Below are positions 7,288-15,566 of a stretch of DNA of 39,212 bases, in pieces. A program made the position numbers and the translations under genes. The stretch lies in assembly GCF_013204855.1 (NCBI RefSeq), contig NZ_JABMKZ010000057.1:1-39212 (forward strand), given 5' to 3'. The DNA is from Paenibacillus alba. GTDB taxonomy: Bacteria; Bacillota; Bacilli; Paenibacillales; NBRC-103111. Every line of letters begins with the position of its first letter. The first letter of the stretch is position 1. Below the pieces are notes generated by a model. It was not told where the DNA came from. It searched no databases and was given only the letters and a program-made list of their open reading frames with translations.

Positions 7288-8736
7288 TCACTTGCTATTC
7301 AGGCACTCCACAATTAATTTATTGACGAGGCCTGGGTTGGCTTTACCTTTGGTTTCTTTCATGACTTGCCCGACAAGGAAGCCTACGGCTTTCTCTTTGC
7401 CAGCTTTGAAATCAGCTACGGATTGCGGACTGTTCGCCACTACCTGCTCAACGACGGCCTTGATCGCACCCTCGTCACTGATTTGTACAAGTCCTTGCTC
7501 TTCTACGATCTTCTGCGGCTCTTTGCCGGATTCGAGCATTTCCTTGAAGACTGTTTTGGCAATCTTGTTGGAGATGGTGCCTTTCTCAATCAGGCCGATC
7601 ATTTCGCCAAGACCTTTGCCAGTGACTTTCACATCTGTGAATTCAAGGCTATTCGCATTCAAATAACCGAGCAAATCACCCATGATCCAGTTGGAGACCG
7701 CTTTGGCATCCTGTGTATACTGCAAGCTCTCTTCGAAGAAGTTAGCGAGCTTCATCGAAGAAGTGATAACTTCCGCATCGTAGCTAGGCAGTCCGTATTC
7801 ACTGCTATAGCGCGCTTTGCGAGCGTCCGGCAGCTCCGGAATGGATGCTTTGACACTAGCTTTCCAAGCATCGTCGATGTACAAGCTCACCAGATCCGGA
7901 TCCGGGAAATAGCGGTAGTCATGCGCATCTTCTTTGCCTCGCATCGCAACTGTCTTGCCTTGGGCTTCATCCCAGCGACGCGTTTCTTGATCCACTTCGC
8001 CGCCGCTGCGGAGAATGTCCGCTTGGCGGAATTCCTCGTACTCGAGCCCTTTTTGGACTCCGCGGAACGAGTTCATGTTCTTCAGCTCGGCTCTCGTGCC
8101 GAACTTCTCTTGCCCGAAAGGACGCAAGCTGACGTTGGCATCGCAGCGCATCGAGCCTTCTTCCATTTTCACGTCGGACACATCACAGTAGATCATGATC
8201 GCTCTGACTTTCTCCAAATAGGCTCGCGCCTCTTCAGGAGATCGCAAATCAGGCTCAGACACAATCTCAATGAGCGGCGTTCCCGCTCGATTGAGGTCAA
8301 CAAGTGAGGCGTAGCCGCCATCGACGTGCGTTAGCTTCCCTGCATCTTCCTCTAGGTGAACGCGAGTTACACCGATTCGTTTGCTTACACCATTCACTTC
8401 AATATCCACATAGCCGTTCAAGCCAATCGGCTGATCATATTGCGAAGTTTGGTAAGCATCCGGCGAATCCGGATAAAAATAGTTTTTACGATCAAATTTA
8501 CTATGTGTAGAAATGGTGCAATTCAGCGCCATAGCGGCCTTCATCGCGTATTCAACCGCCTGACGATTCAGTACAGGCAGTACGCCCGGGTGGCCTAAGC
8601 ATACCGGACATGTATTCGTATTCGGAGGTGCTCCGAATGAGGTTGCGCATCCGCAAAATATTTTGGAAGCGGTATGAAGCTCAACATGAACTTCAAGACC
8701 AACGACCGTTTCAAATTGGGTATCTGTTGCCGACAA
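7288..8736 (-). CDS. gatB: Asp/Glu-tRNA amidotransferase subunit B
   Basis: 482 residues, full length for bacterial GatB. The N-terminal cradle begins VVGLEVHVELHTASKIFCGC, and CGC with TCPVCLGHPGVLP gives the zinc-type cysteines. DRKNYFYPDSPDAYQTSQYD and EEDAGKLTH are family hallmarks. The C-terminal YqeY-like tail domain (about 335-480) binds tRNA. GatB phosphorylates the misacylated Glu-tRNA(Gln) or Asp-tRNA(Asn), which GatA-released ammonia then amidates. The start is TTG 8736 behind AAGGAGG. It is last in gatC-gatA-gatB. Confidence 0.97.
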   Translation of the reverse strand: MSATDTQFETVVGLEVHVELHTASKIFCGCATSFGAPPNTNTCPVCLGHPGVLPVLNRQAVEYAMKAAMALNCTISTHSKFDRKNYFYPDSPDAYQTSQYDQPIGLNGYVDIEVNGVSKRIGVTRVHLEEDAGKLTHVDGGYASLVDLNRAGTPLIEIVSEPDLRSPEEARAYLEKVRAIMIYCDVSDVKMEEGSMRCDANVSLRPFGQEKFGTRAELKNMNSFRGVQKGLEYEEFRQADILRSGGEVDQETRRWDEAQGKTVAMRGKEDAHDYRYFPDPDLVSLYIDDAWKASVKASIPELPDARKARYSSEYGLPSYDAEVITSSMKLANFFEESLQYTQDAKAVSNWIMGDLLGYLNANSLEFTDVKVTGKGLGEMIGLIEKGTISNKIAKTVFKEMLESGKEPQKIVEEQGLVQISDEGAIKAVVEQVVANSPQSVADFKAGKEKAVGFLVGQVMKETKGKANPGLVNKLIVECLNSK

Positions 8737-8772
8737 AATGAATGCCTCCTTCGTGACTCATGAACTATGAAC

Positions 8773-10230
8773 TTACAATTGCGGGCGCTGTTTGTGGTGA
8801 TCTGTATGCTGCTCAAAAGCGTGGGCTACACGCAGAAGGGTAGCTTCATCCAGCGCTTTGCCGATGACTTGCAGGCCAACCGGAAGTTCGTTCACGAAAC
8901 CGCAAGGTACGCTAATCGCAGGAATACCCGCCAAGCTGACCGGAATGGTCATAATATCGTTCAAATACATCGTAAGCGGATCATTGCTTTGCTCGCCAAT
9001 TCGGAAAGCAGGCGTCGGAGCCGTTGGTCCGATAATGATATCGAATTTCTCAAATACTTGATCAAAATCTTGCTTGATCAACGTACGTACTTGCTGTGCT
9101 TTCAAATAATAAGCATCATAGTAGCCTGAGCTTAAGGCGTATGTTCCCAGCATGATGCGGCGTTTGACCTCAGGGCCAAAGCCTTCGCTGCGGGACATAT
9201 GGTAGAGATCAAGCAAGTTGTTCGCATTGTCGGAACGCACACCGTAACGCACGCCGTCAAAGCGGGCAAGGTTGGAGGACGCTTCCGACGAAGCGAGCAA
9301 GTAATAGGTAGCAACCGCATATTCGGAATGCGGCAGCGTGACTTCTTCCCATACAGCGCCTAAGCCTTCCAGCACTTTGAGCGCTTCGAGCACTTTCTCT
9401 TTGACAGCCGGGTCGATTCCCTTGCCCATGTATTCCTTCGGTACACCGATGCGCAGACCTTTGATATCTCCAGTCAAGGCGCTGAGGTAATCAGGGATGT
9501 CCACTTTCGCAGAAGTGGAATCTTTGGCATCATAGCCTGCGATAGCTTGCAGCAAGTAGGCAGAGTCTTCGACGTTCTTCGTCAGCGGCCCGATCTGATC
9601 GAGGGAAGACGCGAACGCGACGAGACCATAGCGGGACACAAGCCCGTACGTCGGCTTGAGACCGACGATGCCGCAGTAAGCAGCCGGCTGGCGAATCGAG
9701 CCGCCGGTGTCGGAGCCCAGCGCGAAGTATACTTCGCCTGCAGCAACCGCCGCAGCGGAACCGCCGCTGGAGCCGCCGGGTACATAATCCGTGTTCCACG
9801 GATTGTGGGACGGATGGTAAGCGGAGTTCTCATTGGAGCCGCCCATGGCGAATTCATCCATGTTGAGCTTGCCAATCGTAACGGTTTGCGCTTCTTTCAG
9901 CTTCGTGACGACAGTAGCGTCGTAAATTGGATTATAGTTGGACAGGAACTTGCTGGCACATGTTGTGCGCAATCCTTCTGTCACCATGTTATCCTTGATC
10001 CCGATCGGCAAACCGAATAGATCGCTCGTAGTCGCACTGCTTGCGAGCTGCTCGTCCAATCTGGCAGCCGTTAATCGGGCATTTTCTTCATCTAAAGTAA
10101 GGAAAGCGCGAACCTTGCTTTCTACTTGCTGGATTCTTGTATAGGATTGATCCACGAGATCGGCAACTTTCAGTTCTTTGCCTTGAAGCTTCGCGTGAAT
10201 TTGTTGTAGGTTTAGATCAAACAAAGACAA
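8773..10230 (-). CDS. gatA: Asp/Glu-tRNA amidotransferase subunit A (amidase)
   Basis: 485 residues of the amidase-signature family. The catalytic Lys is K79 in PIGIKDNM. The Gly/Ser-rich signature GGSSGGSAAAVAAG carries the cis-Ser, and GSDTGGSIRQPAAYCG carries the nucleophile. The protein hydrolyses glutamine and passes ammonia to GatB. The start is TTG at 10230 with GGGAGTG upstream. It lies 28 bases after gatC and 36 before gatB. Confidence 0.97.
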   Translation of the reverse strand: MSLFDLNLQQIHAKLQGKELKVADLVDQSYTRIQQVESKVRAFLTLDEENARLTAARLDEQLASSATTSDLFGLPIGIKDNMVTEGLRTTCASKFLSNYNPIYDATVVTKLKEAQTVTIGKLNMDEFAMGGSNENSAYHPSHNPWNTDYVPGGSSGGSAAAVAAGEVYFALGSDTGGSIRQPAAYCGIVGLKPTYGLVSRYGLVAFASSLDQIGPLTKNVEDSAYLLQAIAGYDAKDSTSAKVDIPDYLSALTGDIKGLRIGVPKEYMGKGIDPAVKEKVLEALKVLEGLGAVWEEVTLPHSEYAVATYYLLASSEASSNLARFDGVRYGVRSDNANNLLDLYHMSRSEGFGPEVKRRIMLGTYALSSGYYDAYYLKAQQVRTLIKQDFDQVFEKFDIIIGPTAPTPAFRIGEQSNDPLTMYLNDIMTIPVSLAGIPAISVPCGFVNELPVGLQVIGKALDEATLLRVAHAFEQHTDHHKQRPQL

Positions 10231-10258
10231 CGACAGGCACTCCCTTTCATCTGGTTCT

Positions 10259-10546
10259 CTATTCTAAAACAGCCGGAACTTTGAATTGCCCGTCTTCATG
10301 ATCGGGTGCGTTCAGTAAAACCTTTTCGATCGGCAGCGACGGTGCCGTAACATCTTCACGCATGACGTTCACCATGGGCATCGCATGACTTGTCGGAACA
10401 ACACCTTCCGTATTCAGTCCATTCAGCTGTTCGGCATATTTTAAAATCGCATTCAGCTGTTCCGTAAATAGCTCTTTCTCCGTATCACTTAAATCGAGTC
10501 TAGCCAACTTTGCGACGTGATCGACATCTGTTTTGGTTATGCTCAA
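10259..10546 (-). CDS. gatC: Asp/Glu-tRNA amidotransferase subunit C
   Basis: 95 residues. VDHVAKLARLDLSDTEKELF and LNAILKYAEQLNGLNTEGV are typical GatC sequence; the C-terminal LPIEKVLLNAPDHEDGQF wraps GatA. GatC stabilises the GatA-GatB complex. The start is TTG 10546 behind AAGGGGTG, so all three subunits of this operon begin with TTG. A strong promoter lies ~40 bases upstream. Confidence 0.96.
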   Translation of the reverse strand: MSITKTDVDHVAKLARLDLSDTEKELFTEQLNAILKYAEQLNGLNTEGVVPTSHAMPMVNVMREDVTAPSLPIEKVLLNAPDHEDGQFKVPAVLE

Positions 10547-10587
10547 GTTTTCTACACCCCTTGTATCAGCATTTAGTCATTCTTTTC

Positions 10588-10616
10588 ATTATATCCCAGA
10601 AATTTTGCGAACTCAA
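10588..10616 (-). promoter_or_regulatory. gatCAB promoter
   Basis: Minus strand TTGAGT (10611-10616) and a perfect TATAAT (10588-10593) are 17 bases apart, immediately after the terminator of the upstream operon. Confidence 0.85.
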
Positions 10617-10621
10617 TCCAG

Positions 10622-10683
10622 AAAAAACCACAGCTCCTTCCCGTTCAGGCTGCAAACCTGGCACATGGCAGAAAACTGTGGTT
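10622..10683 (-). terminator. Terminator of the TetR-HlyD-permease-TolC operon
   Basis: AACCACAG pairs with CTGTGGTT (10676-10683 with 10626-10633) across a ~42-base loop that can form a smaller hairpin, followed on the minus strand by a run of T. The long loop is unusual, but position and T run support a terminator. Confidence 0.65.
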
Positions 10684-10706
10684 GATTGCGGATAAAAGCT
10701 TGCGCA

Positions 10707-11999
10707 TTATTGGATAAAGCCCGTATCCATCGCTTTGGCTTTTTCCTTTAAAACATAATATTTGAGCTTGGCGGCGGCTAAGGTTGTCTCATTTTGACGA
10801 ACCTTCACTTGAAACTTGTTCAAGTCATGCTTGGAAATGACGCCAACATCGAAACGAAACTTCATTTTCGTAAAATCGGCCTGGACATCTGTTAAGTTCC
10901 GCTGCTCGCTCAGGACAGTCTGATAAGCATTGTGGGCATCATGATAGGTTGTTTGAATTTTTTTCGTGAGATCGAGTTTGGTTTGCTCGTTTTTCTGTCC
11001 ATTGATGGCCAAATTCGCACCCAAATACGTATTCCCATACGTATTCTGAGTTACCGAAAAGTCGGTTTCCCATAGCGCCTCATCTATGTTATTTCCCGAA
11101 GATTTCATTTGATAGGAAGATTTCAATAGCGTAGTTGTATCGGTTTCCGTGATCGGGTCAGTCGACATGTTGGCGATATCCTTCAGGACAAGATTAGGAT
11201 CATAAGAAATGCCGATGTCCGTCGAAAGCTGTACAAGCCCCAAGCGATAGTTGTTAAGCAGTGTAGCGATATCATCTTTTTGCTTGTTAATGGCTTTTTG
11301 AACGGTCTGAACATCGTCCGCTGAAGCTAAGCCCTGCTGCGAGAACAGCGATGCCCGAAGCAAGTCTTTTTCCATCACAGCTTCGTACTCATTCATGAAA
11401 TCCAGTTGCTTCTTCTGACCCAGCAGCTGCACATACTGTGCAATCGTCTGAAGGCGAATTCCTTCCTTGGCCTCATCGGTTTGCAGTTGTGAGTTCCGTT
11501 GATCTGTGCCGAGTTGGTGCGCTGCGGTCTTCATTTGCGCTCGCTGCGCAGAAATGATCGTGTTCATCCCTCCGGCTAGTGCCCCCATCCCCTGCATCAT
11601 TTGATTGATGACGTTGTTCTGCATCACAGTCCAAGCAATATCCGTTGGATCTGTGAGGTTAGGCAGCTGCGGATTGCCGGTGGAGGTGACTTCAGCAGGC
11701 GTACTTGGCAAATGCCCAGGGGTAAAAGAAGCAGAGCCCATCGCCTCCATTTGCGACTCCAAATCGGCTTTTTTACTGCCTTGGGCAGCATATTTCAGCG
11801 CCAGCAAAGCTAAGTTATGGTTATCCTTCAGTGCTTTATCCAGCACATAAGGTAAATCTACAGATGATACTGTCTCTAGTATATCTGTGTTGATATAAAC
11901 ATTTTGAATAGGTTCTTCGTCCGTATCAGCATAGCTAATGGCTTGCGTGCTTGAAAAGAGCAACAGGGCTGCTGATAAGCTGATGAGCGTTTTTTTCAA
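10707..11999 (-). CDS. TolC-family outer-membrane-efflux-like protein
   Basis: 430 residues with a clear signal peptide (basic KK, hydrophobic ISLSAALLLFSSTQAISYA). After a short N-terminal part, the protein is mostly long amphipathic helices with the internally repeated TolC pattern: SLFSQQGLASADDVQTVQKA near 210-230 and FDVGVISKHDLNKFQVKVRQ near 380-400. This is the TolC/OEP fold, which in diderm bacteria is the exit duct of tripartite pumps. The start is TTG 11999 with GGAAGGAAG upstream. It is last in an operon with an ABC-2 permease and an HlyD adaptor. The assumed host has no outer membrane, so the anchoring and function are open. Confidence 0.8.
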   Translation of the reverse strand: MKKTLISLSAALLLFSSTQAISYADTDEEPIQNVYINTDILETVSSVDLPYVLDKALKDNHNLALLALKYAAQGSKKADLESQMEAMGSASFTPGHLPSTPAEVTSTGNPQLPNLTDPTDIAWTVMQNNVINQMMQGMGALAGGMNTIISAQRAQMKTAAHQLGTDQRNSQLQTDEAKEGIRLQTIAQYVQLLGQKKQLDFMNEYEAVMEKDLLRASLFSQQGLASADDVQTVQKAINKQKDDIATLLNNYRLGLVQLSTDIGISYDPNLVLKDIANMSTDPITETDTTTLLKSSYQMKSSGNNIDEALWETDFSVTQNTYGNTYLGANLAINGQKNEQTKLDLTKKIQTTYHDAHNAYQTVLSEQRNLTDVQADFTKMKFRFDVGVISKHDLNKFQVKVRQNETTLAAAKLKYYVLKEKAKAMDTGFIQ

Positions 12000-12023
12000 A
12001 AAAATCGCTTCCTTCCTTGATGG

Positions 12024-13256
12024 TTATACGGAAATATTCGAGCCTGACGGCAGCATAGGCTGCGCGCCAACAGTGGCATCTTGTTGTTTCTTTTTCGAAA
12101 AGACAACGAAACGCGTTAAGATCATAGCGATGAAATAGGTCAAGGCGCCAGTCAAAATGAGTGATAGGCAATCATGCCAAATGACCGAGAATTCATTGCC
12201 TTTCACGAAGACATTACGAACTCCGTCTAGGAAATAGGTAAGTGGAAGCATATGACCGAACACTTGGAGCGCTTTGGGCATCGCCTCAAAGGGCCATGTG
12301 AAGCCCGAGAGCATGAAGGACGGAACAGCAATTAACATAGCCGTCTGTGTCGCCCCCAGCTGGTTCCCAGAGAACAAGCTGATCAAGTAACCGATCCCGC
12401 TGACGGCAAAGGTAAAGCTGAGAATAATCGCCAAGCCGACCAGCAAACTGCCGCTCATTGGCGCGCCAAACGCATATAAAGCAATAACAAAGGTGACCGA
12501 CGTGTTAAATAGGTTGATTAGGAAATAGGGCGCTGTCTTCACGTAAGCGATGCGCCACGGATTCCGTTTCCAAGCTTCGAACCGCTGCCATGTCCCGGCA
12601 TCCTTTTCACGTGTGATCGTCAAGGCGATGCCCAGAAATAAAACTTGCTGCAAAATCGCTCCTACCAGCCCGTATAGCATGAAATCACTATAGTTGAAAG
12701 TAGAGTTGTACATGATACGGTACCGATACGGAATCGGAGAAAGGGTGTTCATGATTTGTTCATTCTGCAGTCCTTGCTGCAGCTGCAGCTTTTTCTGCGA
12801 ATATCCCATGCTGAAGGTCGTGATCACCTCATTGGCGCCTTTGGTAGCCGAGTTCGAGATCATCATGTTGCTGCCGTCAATCAAGGTGAGCAGTGGCAAT
12901 GTTTCCCCATGCTTCAGCTTCGCTTCAAAATTGGAAGGAATGATTAAACCTACCTTGGCTTCCCCCGTTTCCAGCGCCCGCTTCACTTCTTCCTCCGAGT
13001 GATATTCCTTCTTAATTTGGAACGACTCACTCTGTTCGAAGGCTTGAATCACTTGCCGACTTAACGGACTCTGGTCTTCATCTATCACGACCGTAGCCAT
13101 TTCGGTTACTTTGTGATGCACATATATCGAGCCAAACAGCACCGTGTACATGATCGGAACGAAGAACAAGATCAGAAAAAGACGTCGGTCCTTCAGAATG
13201 TGCATCCATTCTTCTGTTATTAACTTGCCAATCCGAAGATCCATCTCTTTCATCAT
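12024..13256 (-). CDS. ABC-2 type transporter permease (YhhJ/YbhR-like)
   Basis: 410 residues. One membrane helix near 25-45 (LFLILFFVPIMYTVLFGSIY) precedes a large extracytoplasmic domain (about 50-185), then five helices (about 190-385), the classic ABC-2 membrane layout. ITREKDAGTWQRFEAWKRNP is the conserved cytoplasmic coupling segment, and LSGFTWPFEAMPKALQVFGH is typical of the family. No Walker A or B motif is present and no ATPase gene lies in the operon. ATG 13256 overlaps the HlyD stop by four bases; a second ATG follows at 13253. It probably exports a hydrophobic compound together with the HlyD and TolC-like proteins (inference). Confidence 0.88.
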   Translation of the reverse strand: MMKEMDLRIGKLITEEWMHILKDRRLFLILFFVPIMYTVLFGSIYVHHKVTEMATVVIDEDQSPLSRQVIQAFEQSESFQIKKEYHSEEEVKRALETGEAKVGLIIPSNFEAKLKHGETLPLLTLIDGSNMMISNSATKGANEVITTFSMGYSQKKLQLQQGLQNEQIMNTLSPIPYRYRIMYNSTFNYSDFMLYGLVGAILQQVLFLGIALTITREKDAGTWQRFEAWKRNPWRIAYVKTAPYFLINLFNTSVTFVIALYAFGAPMSGSLLVGLAIILSFTFAVSGIGYLISLFSGNQLGATQTAMLIAVPSFMLSGFTWPFEAMPKALQVFGHMLPLTYFLDGVRNVFVKGNEFSVIWHDCLSLILTGALTYFIAMILTRFVVFSKKKQQDATVGAQPMLPSGSNISV

Positions 13257-14527
13257 CCTTCCGTTTTACCGATCCATTGCAGCGTCATGCCGGTTGTTGC
13301 TGTCTCAGGCAGTTGATTAAATTCAATTTTGATGCCAAACGAGCGGATGTCCGTTTCACCTGAGGTTTGTGTTGCTTTCTTAATGGCAAAATCCGGCGCT
13401 GCCGCCAAAGTCGTTATCGTACCCTCGACTTTCTCACCCGTTGAAAGCATCGTCATACTGATTTTGTTGCCCACTTTGAGGCCTGCTACGGAAGTTTCCG
13501 GCATATAGAATTTCGCCCAGCGCTGCTCTGTTGACTCCATGGAGAAAACCGGAAAACCAGAACCAACCAACTCGCCAACTTGCGCCGATTGGTAAAGCAC
13601 AACGCCATCGGTCGGTGCTAACAGCTCTGTATAGCTCAAGTACGTTTCGGCTTCCAGCTGAGCCGCTTTGGCTTGCAATTCACCGGATTGAGCCGATTTG
13701 ATCGCGCCTTGTGCTTGCTGAACAGCTGCATCCGCTGCTGCTACATCCCCTTGTCTGACCTTCACAGTTCCACGGTTCGCTTCAGCCAGCTTCAAAGAAG
13801 CATTCGCCTGTTCGAGCAAGGCTTCCGCTCCGCGAATCTCTTCCTCGCGTGGACCTTGATTCGCCATGTTTAGCTGCTGCTGAGCTAAATCACGTTTGGT
13901 CTTCGCTTCCTCGAAGCTCACTTTCACTTTATCCACGTCCGCTTGCGCGACGAGCCCTTGCGCCAGCATCGCATTCATGCGGTTCAAGTTCTGCTCGGCA
14001 ATGGCGTAAACTTCCGACGCTGCTTGGAACTGAATCTCCGCTTGCTTCTTCTCTTCCGGACGCGCTCCGTTATGAAGTCCGTCTACCTTCGCTTGAGCTG
14101 CACTTACAGCAGCTTGAGCTTGGGCTACTTGCTGTTCAGCGGTATCCGCCGTTACGTTCACACCAGCAATCCCTTGCTGCTTCTTGGCTTCAGCGGTAGC
14201 TGTTGCGCCCTGGGCTTCAGCGATTTTCCCTTGTGCCAAAGCGACGGCTGCCTTGGCCTGTTGAACCTTGGCTTCAATTTCCGTGCTCTGGAGGCGGGCC
14301 AGAACTTGCCCTTTCTTTACGGCCTCGCCCTCTTTGACAAGGATTTCTGTAACCCTTCCTCCTACCTTAAAGCTGGCGCTGACTTCGTTTGTTTCAATAT
14401 AAGCCGTCGGATGAACTTGATTGGCCGCATCCGTTTGGCTAATTGCCTGTTTGGATGTTAAAAGAAATGTACTTGTTCCGATGACAACCGCCATCGCAGA
14501 ATATACCATTGGTCGAATAAAGCGCAT
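13253..14527 (-). CDS. HlyD-family membrane fusion/adaptor protein
   Basis: 424 residues. One N-terminal membrane anchor (about 8-24) is followed by the first half of a biotinyl-lipoyl barrel (SFKVGGRVTEILVKEGEAVK, ~52-72). Next comes a very long Ala/Gln-rich helical hairpin (~82-300), the second lipoyl half (ELLAPTDGVVLYQSAQVGEL) and a beta-barrel. At the hairpin tip, R183 to D199 (RMNAMLAQGLVAQADVD) matches the R-x-x-x-L-x-x-x-G pattern that adaptors use to dock on TolC. Start ATG 14527 is chosen over 14551 because GGAGGGGT sits just before it. The stop overlaps the permease start (ATGA). Confidence 0.9.
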   Translation of the reverse strand: MRFIRPMVYSAMAVVIGTSTFLLTSKQAISQTDAANQVHPTAYIETNEVSASFKVGGRVTEILVKEGEAVKKGQVLARLQSTEIEAKVQQAKAAVALAQGKIAEAQGATATAEAKKQQGIAGVNVTADTAEQQVAQAQAAVSAAQAKVDGLHNGARPEEKKQAEIQFQAASEVYAIAEQNLNRMNAMLAQGLVAQADVDKVKVSFEEAKTKRDLAQQQLNMANQGPREEEIRGAEALLEQANASLKLAEANRGTVKVRQGDVAAADAAVQQAQGAIKSAQSGELQAKAAQLEAETYLSYTELLAPTDGVVLYQSAQVGELVGSGFPVFSMESTEQRWAKFYMPETSVAGLKVGNKISMTMLSTGEKVEGTITTLAAAPDFAIKKATQTSGETDIRSFGIKIEFNQLPETATTGMTLQWIGKTEG

Positions 14528-14558
14528 AAATACCCCTCCACTATTAAACAAATAAAAA

Positions 14559-15128
14559 TTACGAGTTCATGAAATTACCGAAATACTCTTGCAGCAGGCT
14601 CAAAATACGCTCATCCGATAAGGGCTCGTTCTGCTTCTCCCAATCGAAGACTAATGCCACATACAACTTGAATAAAATGAAAGCCGTCATCTTCGGATCG
14701 CAACTTTTCATCGTACCGTTATGTATCGCACGCTCCATATGCTCTGAAATGAATTGAACGACTTCCGTCTCAATGCTAGCCATAGCCTCAATCGTAACCT
14801 GACTGCCATATTGCTGAACCTCATGGGCCAATTGAATGAGCAGTTCATGCTCTTTGCGAAAAACGAGAATACCGTAAAGCGCGCCATGAAGTTTCTCAAA
14901 AGGCGTCGCCCCTTCGACAATGGCTTTCTGTGCGACAGTTTTCATTTCAGTAATTAACGACTGTATAATCTCGTGCAGGAGCTCTTCTTTATTTGCAAAA
15001 AATATATAGATCGTCGCTTTGCCAACGCCCGCAATTTTTGCAATTTGATCCATCGTCGTACCTTTATAACCGAAAAGCGAAAATGATTTCTTCGCCGATT
15101 CCATAATAAGCAATTTTTTGGGATCCAT
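14559..15128 (-). CDS. TetR-family regulator of the adjacent exporter operon
   Basis: 189 residues. The helix-turn-helix is near the N-terminus (GYKGTTMDQIAKIAGVGKAT then IYIFFANKEELLHEI). The C-terminal ligand/dimer domain contains YGSQVTIEAMASIE. It has ATG 15128 with GAGGTGAG upstream and is first in the operon, 31 bases from HlyD. A palindrome overlapping its own transcription start suggests autorepression relieved by an exported compound (inference from family habit). Confidence 0.9.
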   Translation of the reverse strand: MDPKKLLIMESAKKSFSLFGYKGTTMDQIAKIAGVGKATIYIFFANKEELLHEIIQSLITEMKTVAQKAIVEGATPFEKLHGALYGILVFRKEHELLIQLAHEVQQYGSQVTIEAMASIETEVVQFISEHMERAIHNGTMKSCDPKMTAFILFKLYVALVFDWEKQNEPLSDERILSLLQEYFGNFMNS

Positions 15129-15147
15129 TTTCTCACCTCAGAACTAA

Positions 15148-15169
15148 AATACTAAAACAGTTTTGTATT
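15148..15169. promoter_or_regulatory. Candidate TetR operator
   Basis: AATACTAAAACAGTTTTGTA plus TT forms an inverted repeat: AATAC with GTATT outside and AAAAC with GTTTT inside, the two arms offset by one base. It sits between the -10 and the TetR start codon, where binding would block transcription. Confidence 0.6.
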
Positions 15170-15177
15170 CGGATATT

Positions 15178-15206
15178 AATGTAACACCATTTCGTCTTTT
15201 TATCAA
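15178..15206 (-). promoter_or_regulatory. Promoter of the TetR-HlyD-permease-TolC operon
   Basis: Minus strand TTGATA (15201-15206) and TACATT (15178-15183) are 17 bases apart. Transcription would start next to the palindrome at 15148-15169. Confidence 0.65.
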
Positions 15207-15510
15207 CTAAAAAATACCGGATAGACTTGACATCCTGCCATAACTGTTCGCAATCTTGATCGTCTTAGAGATCAGTAAAAGGATGAAAAGCCTGCGATTG
15301 TGCATCCTTTTCGTCTTGGAAATTAGCAAATGAGCGAAAAGCCTGCAATTATGCATCTTTTAGAGCCCTTTTTTCGATATCAGGATGGAAAAGCTTAAAA
15401 AGCCTGCATTATCGCAGTTTTTCCCATGAACTCCTATTTGCACAAAAATCGGTTATTGTTCACGAATAGAAGTCTTTGCAGACTCTGCTCCCAAGCTGTG
15501 AAAACAGAAA
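15207..15510. other. Gene-free intergenic stretch with short repeats
   Basis: Between the exporter promoter and the terminator at 15511 no convincing gene is seen. The main content is the tandem repeat described separately (15261-15418). Frames that cross it lack ribosome binding sites. Confidence 0.6.
15261..15418. repeat. Two tandem 51-bp repeats plus a degenerate third copy
   Basis: 15261-15311 and 15312-15362 both begin CGTCTT and share the core GAAAAGCCTGC-(G/A)ATT-(G/A)TGCATC. A third, weaker copy (15383-15418) repeats AAAAAGCCTGCATTATCGCA. No ORF with a ribosome binding site uses them, and each is too short and divergent to be a known element. Confidence 0.7.
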
Positions 15511-15558
15511 AGAAGCTGCCAAGTAGATGTATCTACTTTTGGACAGCTTCTTTTTTCA
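15511..15558. terminator. Strong bidirectional terminator
   Basis: AAGAAGCTGCC-AAGTAGAT pairs with ATCTACTT-GGACAGCTTCTT around a tiny loop, with T runs on both sides. It ends the hypothetical gene at 15567 (minus strand). Confidence 0.85.
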
Positions 15559-15566
15559 ATTGCCTA

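Noticed and set aside
7366..8307. Long plus-strand frame of 313 codons opposite gatB
   Set aside because: It is antisense to a conserved full-length gatB, has no ribosome binding site and no recognisable protein features.
10622..10683. T-box or riboswitch for gatCAB
   Set aside because: It lies upstream of the gatC promoter, not in its leader; it fits better as the terminator of the upstream operon.
13849..14461. Long plus-strand frames opposite the HlyD gene
   Set aside because: They mirror the repetitive Ala/Gln coding of the coiled coil and lack start signals.
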